Of a DNA stretch of 64,000 bases, positions 7,458-16,116 are shown piece after piece; within the stretch, counting starts at the first letter, position 1; every line of letters begins with the position of its first letter. A model generated the notes under the pieces. It was not told the origin of the DNA. It worked only from the letters and a program-made list of their open reading frames with translations, and did no database searches. Location: NCBI GenBank assembly GCA_028343215.1, contig JAOLYB010000002.1, forward strand, positions 83,868 through 147,867, in the 5' to 3' direction. Source of the stretch: Candidatus Nitrosopelagicus sp. GTDB lineage: Archaea; Thermoproteota; Nitrososphaeria; Nitrososphaerales; Nitrosopumilaceae. The position numbers and the translations under genes are program-made.

Positions 7458-8341
7458 AATTCTTTGATTTGTTTTAACAATTCTTTACTCTTATGAAGTA
7501 CATTTTCAGGATAACAGTTTAACATCCACCCATTATCTATCTTTGAAAACTTCATGTCTTCACACGTTACATCATATTCTTCAATACTGTTATCAAATTT
7601 CCAATCAAATCCATTTCTTATTGTGATTTCGGGGTAATTATGTCCCCTTACCAAAGATATCTCCCACAATTCCTCATCAAAATTAACTTCTGCATACAAT
7701 GCGTTTGGGTATAGATAGATTACATTTGGATGCGATAATATTGCATCAAATTCTATTGACGTAACATATTCGTTATGTAGTAAAATAATTTTTTCATATG
7801 TAGAAAGAATTTCAGGATTCTGATGAATTGAAATATCTGTTATAATTTCATAATCTAAGAGATTTAAAACTTGAAGACCATTAGCACTTGATGTGAATAG
7901 AGGATTATACTCATCTTCCAGTTTCACGGTCAAGCAATCATCATCACGAAATAATACTCCGTGAAATTCCCTATCACAGTCTCCACGATAAAATGTATAA
8001 AACCCAGGTTCAGAATAGGCAGCTGCCGTAAAGATTGGAAAAACAACAGCAGTTTTTTTATCATTTCTTAAATCATCATAAATCATAGTGTTTGATTCGT
8101 CGAGTTCATAGAGAACATCACGCCAAATTTTCTCCCCATTAATAATTTCAAAATCATTTTCATATGCCATTACTTTGAATAATGATTTAACATTTGTTTG
8201 AATTAACGTTTGAGAATTTTCAGATTTTGGAATTTGTTTTATTTCAATAATTTCAGCAGTTTCATTAGAGAATACTACGAAATATCCACCAATTGCAATT
8301 ATTAAAATTACAATTGGAATTATGATTAAGATTAGATTCAT
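7454..8341 (-). CDS. Membrane-anchored extracytoplasmic protein, unknown (possibly DUF3179-like)
   Basis: An N-terminal hydrophobic segment (LILIIIPIVILIIAIGGYFVVF, residues 3-24) anchors the protein, and the remaining 270 residues lie outside. The segment VVFPIFTAAAYSEPGFYTFYRGDCDREFHG and later acidic beta-rich stretches suggest a folded domain, but I cannot assign the family firmly. Three Cys residues (CDRE, DDDC, DVTCEDM) and a fourth near the C-terminus (LNCYPEN) could form disulfides. Its start overlaps the end of gatB by 4 bases, so it is the last gene of the gat operon. Confidence 0.6.
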   Translation of the reverse strand: MNLILIIIPIVILIIAIGGYFVVFSNETAEIIEIKQIPKSENSQTLIQTNVKSLFKVMAYENDFEIINGEKIWRDVLYELDESNTMIYDDLRNDKKTAVVFPIFTAAAYSEPGFYTFYRGDCDREFHGVLFRDDDCLTVKLEDEYNPLFTSSANGLQVLNLLDYEIITDISIHQNPEILSTYEKIILLHNEYVTSIEFDAILSHPNVIYLYPNALYAEVNFDEELWEISLVRGHNYPEITIRNGFDWKFDNSIEEYDVTCEDMKFSKIDNGWMLNCYPENVLHKSKELLKQIKEF

Positions 8342-9744
8342 TGATTTAATTTTGATTTAATTAATTCAAGAGTTTTGACAGGATCAGCTTTACCTTTTGT
8401 TTTCTGCATTACTTTTCCAACTAGGAAATTCACTGTTTCAGGACGTTCTTTTGCATCAATTACTGCCTGTTTTTCTTCTTCAAAAATTTGAGATATTATG
8501 GTATCAATTTCCGATGAATCAGAAACCTGACCCAAGTCCATTTCGTCCAATACCTCTTTTGTATCCTTGCCTGATTTCATAATTTCTTGAAGTGCAACCT
8601 TTGCAGAATTGCGAGTTATTGTTTTAGAGTTTATTGCATCAACCAAGTCAGATAGGTGTCTAGAAGTAATCTTTGAATTTTGTTGTTTTTCTTTAGTATC
8701 TATGAAACCTATCACATCAGTTGTTATTAGATTTGCAATATCTTTTGCATTATGATCAGAGTATGCATTTTCAAATAATTTTGAATAGTATCTGTCTGAT
8801 GCTATAATATCTGCAACCTGTGGTGCGATATCGAATTTTTGAATATATCTTTCTTTTTTAGAACTAATACTTTCAGGCATATTTTCTTTTAATCTATCTC
8901 TTGTACTTTGATCAATTGTTACCCAAGGTATGTCATTTTCTAAGAAGTATCTGTAATCTTGGTCTTCTTCTTTACTTCTAGAACTAACTGTTATCTTTCT
9001 TCTATCATCCCAGTGTCTGGTTTCTTGAGCAATTTCGATATCTCTTTCAAACAAACTTTGTTGTCTTGTAATTTCAAAGTGTAATGCTTTTTCCAGGTCA
9101 TGGAATGAACCTATATTTTTAATTTCAACTTTATTTCCTCCTTCGATTGAAACATTTCCATCTGCACGCATTGCACCTTCTAAACCAGGTTCTGCAACCC
9201 CTAGGTTTTCCAGTAAATCCGATAAAATATTCAAAAATACTCTAACTTGACGTGGGCTTTCAAAATCAGGGTCTGTCACAATTTCAACTAACGGAGTTCC
9301 TGCACGATTGTAATCTACAAGCGTGATTTTAGTTCTTTCAGATGCACCCTCGTAAATTATTCGTCCAGGGTCTTCTTCTAATTGAATACGTCTAATCTTG
9401 ATTTTTTTATCTTCAACACTGACATATCCCTCTCCTCCCACACTCATATCTCCATAAACATTGAGTTGTGTAATTTGAAAATTTTTTGGTAAATCTGGAT
9501 AAAAATAATTTTTTCTAAAAAATGCAATTTTTTCAGGAGTATCACAAGTTAATGCAAGTGCAATACTGGTTGCAGATTCAACTGCTTTTTGATTTAATCT
9601 AGGTAATGAGCCGGGTAACCCCATACATACAGGACAAATGTTATGGTTTGCTTCAAACTCCCGGTAATTTGCCTTACATGAACAAAATAATTTACTTTCT
9701 AACTTTGTTAATTGACAGTGGATTTCCAGTCCTATTTTTGTCAT
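8338..9744 (-). CDS. gatB: Asp-tRNA(Asn)/Glu-tRNA(Gln) amidotransferase subunit B
   Basis: GatB binds the misacylated tRNA and activates its carboxylate in the GatCAB complex. The protein begins IGLEIHCQLTKLESKLFCSC and has CPVCMGLPGSLP, giving the zinc-binding Cys set. The segments FFRKNYFYPDLPKNFQITQ and RADGNVSIE follow, and a C-terminal YqeY/tail domain ends the protein. Length 468 is normal. It overlaps gatA by 4 bases and forms one leftward unit with aspS, gatC and gatA. Confidence 0.96.
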   Translation of the reverse strand: MTKIGLEIHCQLTKLESKLFCSCKANYREFEANHNICPVCMGLPGSLPRLNQKAVESATSIALALTCDTPEKIAFFRKNYFYPDLPKNFQITQLNVYGDMSVGGEGYVSVEDKKIKIRRIQLEEDPGRIIYEGASERTKITLVDYNRAGTPLVEIVTDPDFESPRQVRVFLNILSDLLENLGVAEPGLEGAMRADGNVSIEGGNKVEIKNIGSFHDLEKALHFEITRQQSLFERDIEIAQETRHWDDRRKITVSSRSKEEDQDYRYFLENDIPWVTIDQSTRDRLKENMPESISSKKERYIQKFDIAPQVADIIASDRYYSKLFENAYSDHNAKDIANLITTDVIGFIDTKEKQQNSKITSRHLSDLVDAINSKTITRNSAKVALQEIMKSGKDTKEVLDEMDLGQVSDSSEIDTIISQIFEEEKQAVIDAKERPETVNFLVGKVMQKTKGKADPVKTLELIKSKLNQ

Positions 9745-11189
9745 AATGGAACCTCCGGTAAATTGGTCTTTGATTCTAATGCATATGCAGATTGGAATAG
9801 TGACTTTTCGTTCAAACTATTTGCCATAATCTGCATTCCTATAGGAAGTCCATTAATCACACGGTATGGAACGGAAATTGCAGGCTTGCCAGTAAGATTT
9901 GCAGTAACGGTATTGTAATCTAACAACATTAGCGTTACAGGATCATCAATTTTTTCTCCAAATTTAAATGGCTGTACAGGTGCAGTAGGTGAAATAAGAT
10001 AATCAAATTTTTCAAACGCTTTATTGATTTCAGAGATTAATTTTGATTTCACTTTTAGTGCCTTTAAGAAATATTTGCCTGCATGCCCTGCAGATGGTAC
10101 AAATCCTCCTAGAATAATTCTACGTGTTACTTCTGGTCCAAATTTTGCCCGTGATTTAGATATGTAAGAATTGTATTCATAGCCTTCCGATTCTAATTCA
10201 TAACCATAACGTATGTTATCATAACGTGCCAAATTACTACCCGCTTCAGTTGAAGTTATCGTATAATATGCAGCAACAGTGTAAGGGATGGTAGGAAGTG
10301 TTACTTCTTCACATGAAGCACCCAAACTTTCAAAATCTCCTATAGCATCTTTTGTAGCTATGGAAACTTCTGAGCTTAAACCTTCAGACGTGGTCATTTC
10401 TTTTATAATTCCAATTTTCTTGCCTTCAATTCCATCTTCAATATTTTCCAGATAATTCACATTATCATTATTAATTGTGGTATCATCATTAGCATCTTGA
10501 CCAGCAATTATGTTTAACAAAAATGCAGAATCTTTTACAGTTTTTGTCATTGGACCAATCTGTTCAATACTATTTGCATAAGAAATCAGACCATATCTGC
10601 TGATTAATCCATATGTTGGTTTTAGACCTACAACTGAACAAAAACTAGCAGGGTTTCTAACAGATCCTCCTGTATCAGAACCTAGGGATGCGAGACATTC
10701 ATTTGCAGCAACAGATGCAGCACTTCCGCCTGAAGATCCTCCAGGTACATAGTCAAGATTCCAAGGATTTTTTGTAGGACCAAATGCACTAAATTCAGTA
10801 GTCAAGCCCATAGCAAATTCATCCAAATTTGTTTTACCAGTAATTACTGCATCTTCATCCTGTAAGCGATTTATAACCGTGGCAGTGTATGGAGCGATAA
10901 AATTTTCTAATATTTTTGAAGCACATGTAGTTTTAGTACCTGTGATGCAAATGTTATCTTTGATTGAAATAGGGAATCCATAGCATTGCCCAATTTTATC
11001 TCCAGATGATATTTTTTGATCAATTAGTTTTGCATCGTTTAGTGCAGAATCATTTAATGATAGATATGCATGTACGTCACTATCTACATCTTTAATTCGT
11101 TGTAAAGTTTCAGCGGCAAACTCTTCAACAGTAAAAGTTCCAGATTTCACATCTTCGATGTATTTTAGAATAGAAGTGTTAAGGTTCAT
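9741..11189 (-). CDS. gatA: GatCAB amidotransferase subunit A (glutaminase/amidase)
   Basis: GatA releases ammonia from glutamine for the amidation. The amidase-signature triad is visible: Lys in PISIKDNICITG, then GGSSGGSAASVAANE and the nucleophile region GSDTGGSVRNPASFC. Length 482 fits. It starts directly after gatC and overlaps gatB by 4 bases. With aspS upstream and no AsnRS in the window, the complex most likely makes Asn-tRNA(Asn). Confidence 0.96.
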   Translation of the reverse strand: MNLNTSILKYIEDVKSGTFTVEEFAAETLQRIKDVDSDVHAYLSLNDSALNDAKLIDQKISSGDKIGQCYGFPISIKDNICITGTKTTCASKILENFIAPYTATVINRLQDEDAVITGKTNLDEFAMGLTTEFSAFGPTKNPWNLDYVPGGSSGGSAASVAANECLASLGSDTGGSVRNPASFCSVVGLKPTYGLISRYGLISYANSIEQIGPMTKTVKDSAFLLNIIAGQDANDDTTINNDNVNYLENIEDGIEGKKIGIIKEMTTSEGLSSEVSIATKDAIGDFESLGASCEEVTLPTIPYTVAAYYTITSTEAGSNLARYDNIRYGYELESEGYEYNSYISKSRAKFGPEVTRRIILGGFVPSAGHAGKYFLKALKVKSKLISEINKAFEKFDYLISPTAPVQPFKFGEKIDDPVTLMLLDYNTVTANLTGKPAISVPYRVINGLPIGMQIMANSLNEKSLFQSAYALESKTNLPEVPL

Positions 11190-11456
11190 CTAATTCATCT
11201 TTGGAGCACGAACATAATGTTCACGGAAGTTTTTTAAGGATTCAATTAGGTTTTTATCATTTGGAATAAATTCATCTTTTCGTAATTCGTTTAAGGATTT
11301 TTGTTGAGCAGTGATTTCTTCAGAAGATAGATCAATTTGGTCTAAAATATCAAAATATTCGAGCATTTTCTTTACACGGCTTACGTGTTCACCATGTTCT
11401 TCAAGATCAATTTTCATTAATTCTGCTACTCGGATTATTTCTTCTTCATCAACCAT
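11190..11456 (-). CDS. gatC: GatCAB amidotransferase subunit C
   Basis: GatC is the small belt subunit that stabilises the GatA-GatB pair. The 88-residue protein has the family pattern: an N-terminal IIRVAELMKIDLEE helix, a central MLEYFDILDQID segment, and a C-terminal stretch that would wrap GatA and GatB and ends APKMN. It sits 44 bases after aspS and immediately before gatA. Confidence 0.92.
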   Translation of the reverse strand: MVDEEEIIRVAELMKIDLEEHGEHVSRVKKMLEYFDILDQIDLSSEEITAQQKSLNELRKDEFIPNDKNLIESLKNFREHYVRAPKMN

Positions 11457-11500
11457 GTTTTGAAGTAAAATATCCCATAGATATTATTTTGCTAGGACGA

Positions 11501-12811
11501 TTAAGGCGTTAGTCTGTCGACATCTCTAGGGTAGAACGTTGTATCCCGAATATTTTCAGTTCCAGTAAGAGCCATCATTAATCTTTCAAGACCGATTCCA
11601 CATCCAGCATGAGGTGGAACACCGAAATCAAATATGTTAAGATGATAATCAAATGCCTCAGTTTTCATGCCTTTATTCTTCATTCTATCCTCTAATTCAG
11701 ATTTTTTTTCAATTCTTGTGCTTCCAGAAGATAATTCCAAATCTCCCCACATCAAATCAAATGATTCAGATATTTTTTCATCGTCTTTTTTCACCTTGAC
11801 ATAGAAAGGTTTTGGTCCCATTGGCCAGTCAATAATGAAGTAAAATCCAGTTAAACCGATTTTTTGTAGGTTTTTTGGATACAAATCATCACCCCATTGC
11901 GCCTTGACTCCTGCAGCCTGCATCTTTTCAATTAATTCTGCATATTTGTAACGTGGAATTTTATCAGGAATATCGGGAACGCTAAATTCAACATCTGGGT
12001 TTTCTTTTACAAAATTCTGAACCGTAGTGATACAGTTTTTGATTAGGTCTTCGATTCTGTCCATCACATCATTATAATCCACATATGCTTCTTCAAAATC
12101 AATAGAAATTGCTTCAGACAAATGTCGATTTGTTCTAGAGGGTTCGGCTCTAAATATTGGAGCGATTTCAAAAACTTTTTCAAAACTCATTGTCAATTGT
12201 TCTTTGTAAAGTTGGGGGCTCTGAGCTAAGAATGCTTCTTTATTGTAATAGAAGATTGGAAATAATGCTGCACCGCCTTCGGTAGCAGTAGCAATCATTT
12301 TTGGAGTATTAATTTCAACAAAATCTTCTTTTCCAAAATAATCTCGTAGTGCTTTTAGTGTGACACTTCTTGCAAGAAATATTTTTTGCAAAACATTTCG
12401 TCTAAGATCAATAGCCCTTACTTCTAATCGAGTATCAATATTTTTCACAGTTTTTGCATACGGTTCAAATGGCGGGATTTTTTCAACTTCTGAAAAAACT
12501 CTCATCTCACTTGGAACTACCTCGATTCCTGTAGGAGATTTTTCATTTTTTCTAGTTTTACCAATTACTGCAATTGATGAATGTTCTTTTAGATGTGATA
12601 GTTTTTCACGAATATCATCGTCACATTCTCCACTTTTTGTGATAATCTGAATATTTCCTAATTTGTCACGAATTGTGGCAAATACAATATTTCCATGACC
12701 TCGAACTGTTACGACCCAGCCCATTACAACTACATCTGTACCTTCAGCCAGAGAATTTAATTCAGTTGAATGATGTGTTCGTCTAAGATCTCCTAGTTCA
12801 GTTCCAATCAT
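11501..12811 (-). CDS. aspS: Aspartyl-tRNA synthetase, archaeal type (probably non-discriminating)
   Basis: AspRS charges tRNA-Asp and, if non-discriminating, tRNA-Asn. An N-terminal OB-fold anticodon domain (GWVVTVRGHGNIVFATIRDKLG) precedes a class II core. The core has motif 2 (FRAEPSRTNRHLSE) and motif 3 (GCGIGLERLMMALTG). Length 436 is archaeal. Linkage to gatCAB argues that it also makes Asp-tRNA(Asn). The loop KSPTG holds a Pro where non-discriminating enzymes often have one, but the GWV-V position has neither the Trp nor the His usually discussed. Confidence 0.95.
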   Translation of the reverse strand: MIGTELGDLRRTHHSTELNSLAEGTDVVVMGWVVTVRGHGNIVFATIRDKLGNIQIITKSGECDDDIREKLSHLKEHSSIAVIGKTRKNEKSPTGIEVVPSEMRVFSEVEKIPPFEPYAKTVKNIDTRLEVRAIDLRRNVLQKIFLARSVTLKALRDYFGKEDFVEINTPKMIATATEGGAALFPIFYYNKEAFLAQSPQLYKEQLTMSFEKVFEIAPIFRAEPSRTNRHLSEAISIDFEEAYVDYNDVMDRIEDLIKNCITTVQNFVKENPDVEFSVPDIPDKIPRYKYAELIEKMQAAGVKAQWGDDLYPKNLQKIGLTGFYFIIDWPMGPKPFYVKVKKDDEKISESFDLMWGDLELSSGSTRIEKKSELEDRMKNKGMKTEAFDYHLNIFDFGVPPHAGCGIGLERLMMALTGTENIRDTTFYPRDVDRLTP

Positions 12812-12886
12812 TTAGTTTAAAGTAATTTTTTGGGTTTATTTTACATTTGGTTTACAATTTTTATTTTAGAGTATAATTGACAGTAT

Positions 12887-13093
12887 ATGAATACGCGAGA
12901 GCAAGCTATTGCCTACATATCAGGGGCTATTGCCACATATTCTCTTAGAAAAGAACGTGGAGAATTGGAAGATCAGGCGTCAATGTATGATTTTCTAGCA
13001 AAAACCATTCCTGAAGATCTTGAATCTGAAGCAAAAATAGAGTTAATCGATGAGATCTTTCAATATGTTTCAAGAAAATTATCTAGGGAATAG
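12887..13093 (+). CDS. Small helical hypothetical protein
   Basis: The 68-residue protein has no recognised domain and is predicted helical (REQAIAYISGAIATYSLRKERGELEDQASMYDFLAKTIPED). It sits in the short gap between divergent aspS and purP, 34 bases before the purP start, so it may share purP's transcript. The ATG is preceded by an AT-rich promoter-like stretch. Confidence 0.6.
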   Translation: MNTREQAIAYISGAIATYSLRKERGELEDQASMYDFLAKTIPEDLESEAKIELIDEIFQYVSRKLSRE

Positions 13094-13127
13094 ATTCAAA
13101 AAGCCAATCGGATAAGAAAAAATACTC

Positions 13128-14153
13128 TTGACAAGCATTGCCACTTTAGGGTCTCACTGTTCATTACAAGTTTTGAAAGGTGCAAAAGATGAAGGATTCA
13201 AAACAATACTTGTTTGTGAAAAAAAACGTGAGAAATTATATAGACGATTCAAGTTTATTGATGAATTAATTATTGTTGATAAATTTTCCGAGATATTAGA
13301 TGCAAAAATACAAGATAAACTCAAACAACAAGATGCAATATTAATTCCTCATGGAACATTAATTGCTCAAATGAGCTCTGAAGAGATTGAATCTATCACG
13401 GTCCCAATTTTTGGCAATAAATGGATTTTGAGATGGGAATCGGATAGAACCATGAAGGAACAACTCATGAGAGAAGCAACCCTTCCAATGCCAAAACCCG
13501 TAACAGAACCAAAAGATATTGAAAAATTAGTAATTGTGAAAAGACAAGGAGCTGCTGGAGGTAAAGGATATTTCATGGCAGCTAATGAAGACGATTACAA
13601 TACAAAAAGAAATCAGTTAATTTCTGAAGGAGTAATTTCAAAAGATGAAACGCTTTACATTCAAGAATATGCAGCAGGCGTTCTAGCCTATTTACAATTC
13701 TTCTACTCCCCGTTAACTGGAGAATTAGAATTCTTTGGAGTGGATCAAAGACACGAATCAGACATAGAAGGTTTAGGAAGAATTCCATCAGAACAACAAT
13801 TAAAATCAAAAAAAGTTCCATCCTTTAATGTAATTGGAAATAGTCCTCTAGTTTTGAGAGAATCTTTATTGGATGAGGTGTATAAGATGGGTGAAAATTT
13901 TGTTGAAGCCGCAAAAAGAGTTGTATCTCCTGGCATGAATGGTCCATTTTGTATTGAAGGCGTATATGATGAAAATGCTAAATTTACATCATTTGAGTTT
14001 TCAGCAAGAATTGTTGCAGGAACTAACATCTACATGGATGGTTCACCCTACTATTCATTATTGTTCAATGAAAGTATGAGTATGGGAAAAAGAATTGCAA
14101 GAGAGATTAAGATTGCAGCAGAAAAAAATGAAATAGAAAAAATCGTTACCTAG
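13128..14153 (+). CDS. purP: FAICAR synthetase PurP (ATP-grasp)
   Basis: PurP formylates AICAR with formate and ATP in archaeal purine synthesis, replacing the PurH transformylase. The N-terminal domain (IATLGSHCSLQVLKGAKDEGF) is the pre-ATP-grasp fold. The ATP-grasp core includes IVKRQGAAGGKGYF, IQEYAAGVLAYLQFFYSPL and FCIEGVYDENAKFTSFEFSARIVAGTN. Length 341 fits. The start is TTG (MTSIATLG in translation), with no clear ribosome-binding site. Two related paralogues occur in some archaea, so the call is to the PurP family. Confidence 0.9.
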   Translation: MTSIATLGSHCSLQVLKGAKDEGFKTILVCEKKREKLYRRFKFIDELIIVDKFSEILDAKIQDKLKQQDAILIPHGTLIAQMSSEEIESITVPIFGNKWILRWESDRTMKEQLMREATLPMPKPVTEPKDIEKLVIVKRQGAAGGKGYFMAANEDDYNTKRNQLISEGVISKDETLYIQEYAAGVLAYLQFFYSPLTGELEFFGVDQRHESDIEGLGRIPSEQQLKSKKVPSFNVIGNSPLVLRESLLDEVYKMGENFVEAAKRVVSPGMNGPFCIEGVYDENAKFTSFEFSARIVAGTNIYMDGSPYYSLLFNESMSMGKRIAREIKIAAEKNEIEKIVT

Positions 14154-14155
14154 AA

Positions 14156-14572
14156 TTATTGTAATGCTCTAGGAATTTTTTTGATTAGATGTGAGATAGA
14201 TATTCTACCTGGACCACTAACAATTATCACTAGACTTGCAGCAAGAAGAATCAAATCAAATTCATAACCCTTGTCACCCGTAAGACTAGTTGCACCTTTA
14301 ACAAGAAAGATTGCTCCAAGCATTACTATCGATAGTAATGCACCAGACAATCTTGTTAGAACTCCAATTAAGAGTAAAATTCCAGGTACAAATTCAGCTA
14401 GTGCTATAGGAATTTGCATTTCTGCAGGAATGCCCATACTAGATATCCATCCACCGAATCCAGGATTTCCAAATTTTCCAAATCCATGAACTATGAAGAT
14501 AACGCCAATAGTTGCACGCATACCCAAATGTGCAATGTCATGAAGTTTACTTGTAGAAAGTTCTGCATTCAT
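14156..14572 (-). CDS. DoxX family membrane protein
   Basis: The 138-residue protein has about four hydrophobic helices. It carries the DoxX pattern: AHLGMRATIGVIFIVHGFGKFG, then IPIALAEFVPGILLLIGVLTRLSGALLSIVMLGAIF, then LLAASLVIIVSGPGRIS. DoxX-type proteins are small inner-membrane subunits linked to quinone or thiosulfate redox systems and stress responses. The substrate is unknown here. It converges on purP with a 2-base gap. Confidence 0.85.
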   Translation of the reverse strand: MNAELSTSKLHDIAHLGMRATIGVIFIVHGFGKFGNPGFGGWISSMGIPAEMQIPIALAEFVPGILLLIGVLTRLSGALLSIVMLGAIFLVKGATSLTGDKGYEFDLILLAASLVIIVSGPGRISISHLIKKIPRALQ

Positions 14573-14625
14573 ATTTTCTGCATTTTTTTATGAGATAATA
14601 ATCAATCGGGTGTTTTCTAAATAGA

Positions 14626-15060
14626 CTAGAACGTTAACGACATTCGAATGTGATCAATTCCAACTCTTTGGAATATCTCTCCTTCTTCAATAAAACCACA
14701 CTTTTTGTAGAATCCCCTTACAGAGTAGATGGAATCCAATATCAGTTGAGAAAAGTTTTTTGTAGAATAATATTCCGTTATTTGTAAAATACAGTTTTTT
14801 CCATAATTTTTTGCTCTAAACTCTTTAAGGATAGCCATCCTCTCGAGCTTTATTGTATTTTCTATACGACGAATTCTTACAGAACCAGCGATTTTTTTTC
14901 CATCAAATATTAAAAAATGATCACATGTTTCATCATGTTTATCAAATAATTCAGATTCCAAAATTCCTAATTCAGTGTTAAAGACAGATTTACGTATATT
15001 TCGTATATGTGAAAAGTCCTCATCATTGAAATTTAATTTTAATATATTAATTTCAATCAT
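14626..15060 (-). CDS. GNAT-family N-acetyltransferase
   Basis: The 144-residue protein resembles a GCN5-type acetyltransferase. A central strand (CDHFLIFDGKKIAGSVRIRRIENTIKLERMAILKEFRAKNYGKNCI) contains the acetyl-CoA pyrophosphate loop RAKNYGK. The C-terminal part (YKKCGFIEEGEIF) is the usual F-Y-x-K-x-GF segment. The acceptor substrate is unknown. Confidence 0.85.
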   Translation of the reverse strand: MIEINILKLNFNDEDFSHIRNIRKSVFNTELGILESELFDKHDETCDHFLIFDGKKIAGSVRIRRIENTIKLERMAILKEFRAKNYGKNCILQITEYYSTKNFSQLILDSIYSVRGFYKKCGFIEEGEIFQRVGIDHIRMSLTF

Positions 15061-15069
15061 AAATGAACA

Positions 15070-15450
15070 TTATTTCTTATTAGAGCTGTTTGGATAGAGA
15101 TGTAAAGTTGCATCATTATTGTCAAATGTGATTTCAGCTCTTCCAATTCTACTCTTGTATAGTTTAACTTTTTTACCTTCCACAAAATTAAATTTTTCAA
15201 TTTCCACTAATGTTAATTCTTCAAGTTTTACCAAAGTTTTGTAAACGGCAGATAAGGATATGTTTAACTCTTCAGCGATTTTTGGGGCATCTTTTGAATC
15301 TTTAGTTATTGAAAATAATACTGAACGATGACATGCATTAGTTAATGAATCCATGATTTTTTGAGTTATGTCATATTCACTTAATTGTAAAATATTTGGC
15401 TTAGGAAGCGCCTCACGAACAATACTTTTCTTTATATTATTTGGGGTCAT
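15070..15450 (-). CDS. Winged-helix transcriptional regulator (ArsR-like)
   Basis: The 126-residue protein contains a helix-turn-helix (APKIAEELNISLSAVYKTLVKLEELTLVEIEKF) followed by a basic wing (GKKVKLYKSRIGRAEITF). It is a clear paralogue of the upstream gene, overlapping its end by 14 bases. The N-terminal helix YDITQKIMDSLTNACHRSVLFSI is shared by both. The tandem arrangement suggests a heterodimeric or cross-regulating pair. Confidence 0.85.
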   Translation of the reverse strand: MTPNNIKKSIVREALPKPNILQLSEYDITQKIMDSLTNACHRSVLFSITKDSKDAPKIAEELNISLSAVYKTLVKLEELTLVEIEKFNFVEGKKVKLYKSRIGRAEITFDNNDATLHLYPNSSNKK

Positions 15451-15775
15451 TTGGAGTCAAGGTTAATGATGCCTCAGGTTTTTTTATACTTATCTCGGCG
15501 TCCTTTATTCTACTCCGGTAAACCTTGAATCTACGACCTTTTTCAGAAATTTGCCAGCTGTCTACATGGATTAATGTTAGCTCTTCCAAATCAGAGATTT
15601 TTTTATAAACGGAGCTTAAAGGAATTTTATGTTTTTCAGATAATTCCGCAGCAGTTTTTCCTTTTCGGATAATTGAGAAAATAATTGCACGGGATTCTGC
15701 ATCGGCTAACATTTCAATAACTTTCTGAGTTACATCATATTTTTTTAATTGAGGTAAAGTTATTCGTTTAGTCAT
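15437..15775 (-). CDS. Winged-helix transcriptional regulator (ArsR-like), paralogue
   Basis: The 112-residue protein has the same architecture as its downstream neighbour. It opens with KKYDVTQKVIEMLADAESRAIIFSI, continues with the helix-turn-helix AAELSEKHKIPLSSVYKKISDLEELTLI, and ends with a wing, RFKVYRSRIKDAEISI. It is the first gene of the pair, transcribed away from cbtB's 3' end. The target operator is unknown. Confidence 0.85.
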   Translation of the reverse strand: MTKRITLPQLKKYDVTQKVIEMLADAESRAIIFSIIRKGKTAAELSEKHKIPLSSVYKKISDLEELTLIHVDSWQISEKGRRFKVYRSRIKDAEISIKKPEASLTLTPNDPK

Positions 15776-15849
15776 GAATGTTTCTAAAATAAACTATATT
15801 TAACACACATTATATATTCTTAGAATTTAGAATGAGATTATAGAATGAA

Positions 15850-16062
15850 TTAATGGCAAGGGAAACCAGCGGCATGTCTCATATCATGTGTTAATTCATG
15901 TATGAACATTTCATCAAATGCTTGTTCACCCATAACTACACTGAAAATATGTCCTTGGTCAAAACCTACTACGAATAATCCAAATCCAAATACAAGCGCC
16001 AATACAGCAATTGCAATTTTAGAAACACCCGAACTAGTAATTGTAGTTTGTTCTTGTGACAT
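15850..16062 (-). CDS. cbtB: CbtB-like predicted cobalt transporter subunit
   Basis: The 70-residue protein has one transmembrane helix (IAIAVLALVFGFGLFVVGFDQGHIF) and a C-terminal His-rich metal motif (FIHELTHDMRHAAGFPCH). That is the diagnostic architecture of CbtB. CbtB normally pairs with the multi-pass CbtA in cobalt uptake for B12 synthesis. No CbtA-like gene is present next to it or anywhere in the window, so its partner must be elsewhere or absent. It is divergent from the DsbA-like gene. Confidence 0.8.
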   Translation of the reverse strand: MSQEQTTITSSGVSKIAIAVLALVFGFGLFVVGFDQGHIFSVVMGEQAFDEMFIHELTHDMRHAAGFPCH

Positions 16063-16116
16063 TGATTTTTTGAAGAAACTTATCTATTTAAAAGTAATTA
16101 AAAACCGGCTCATTGT

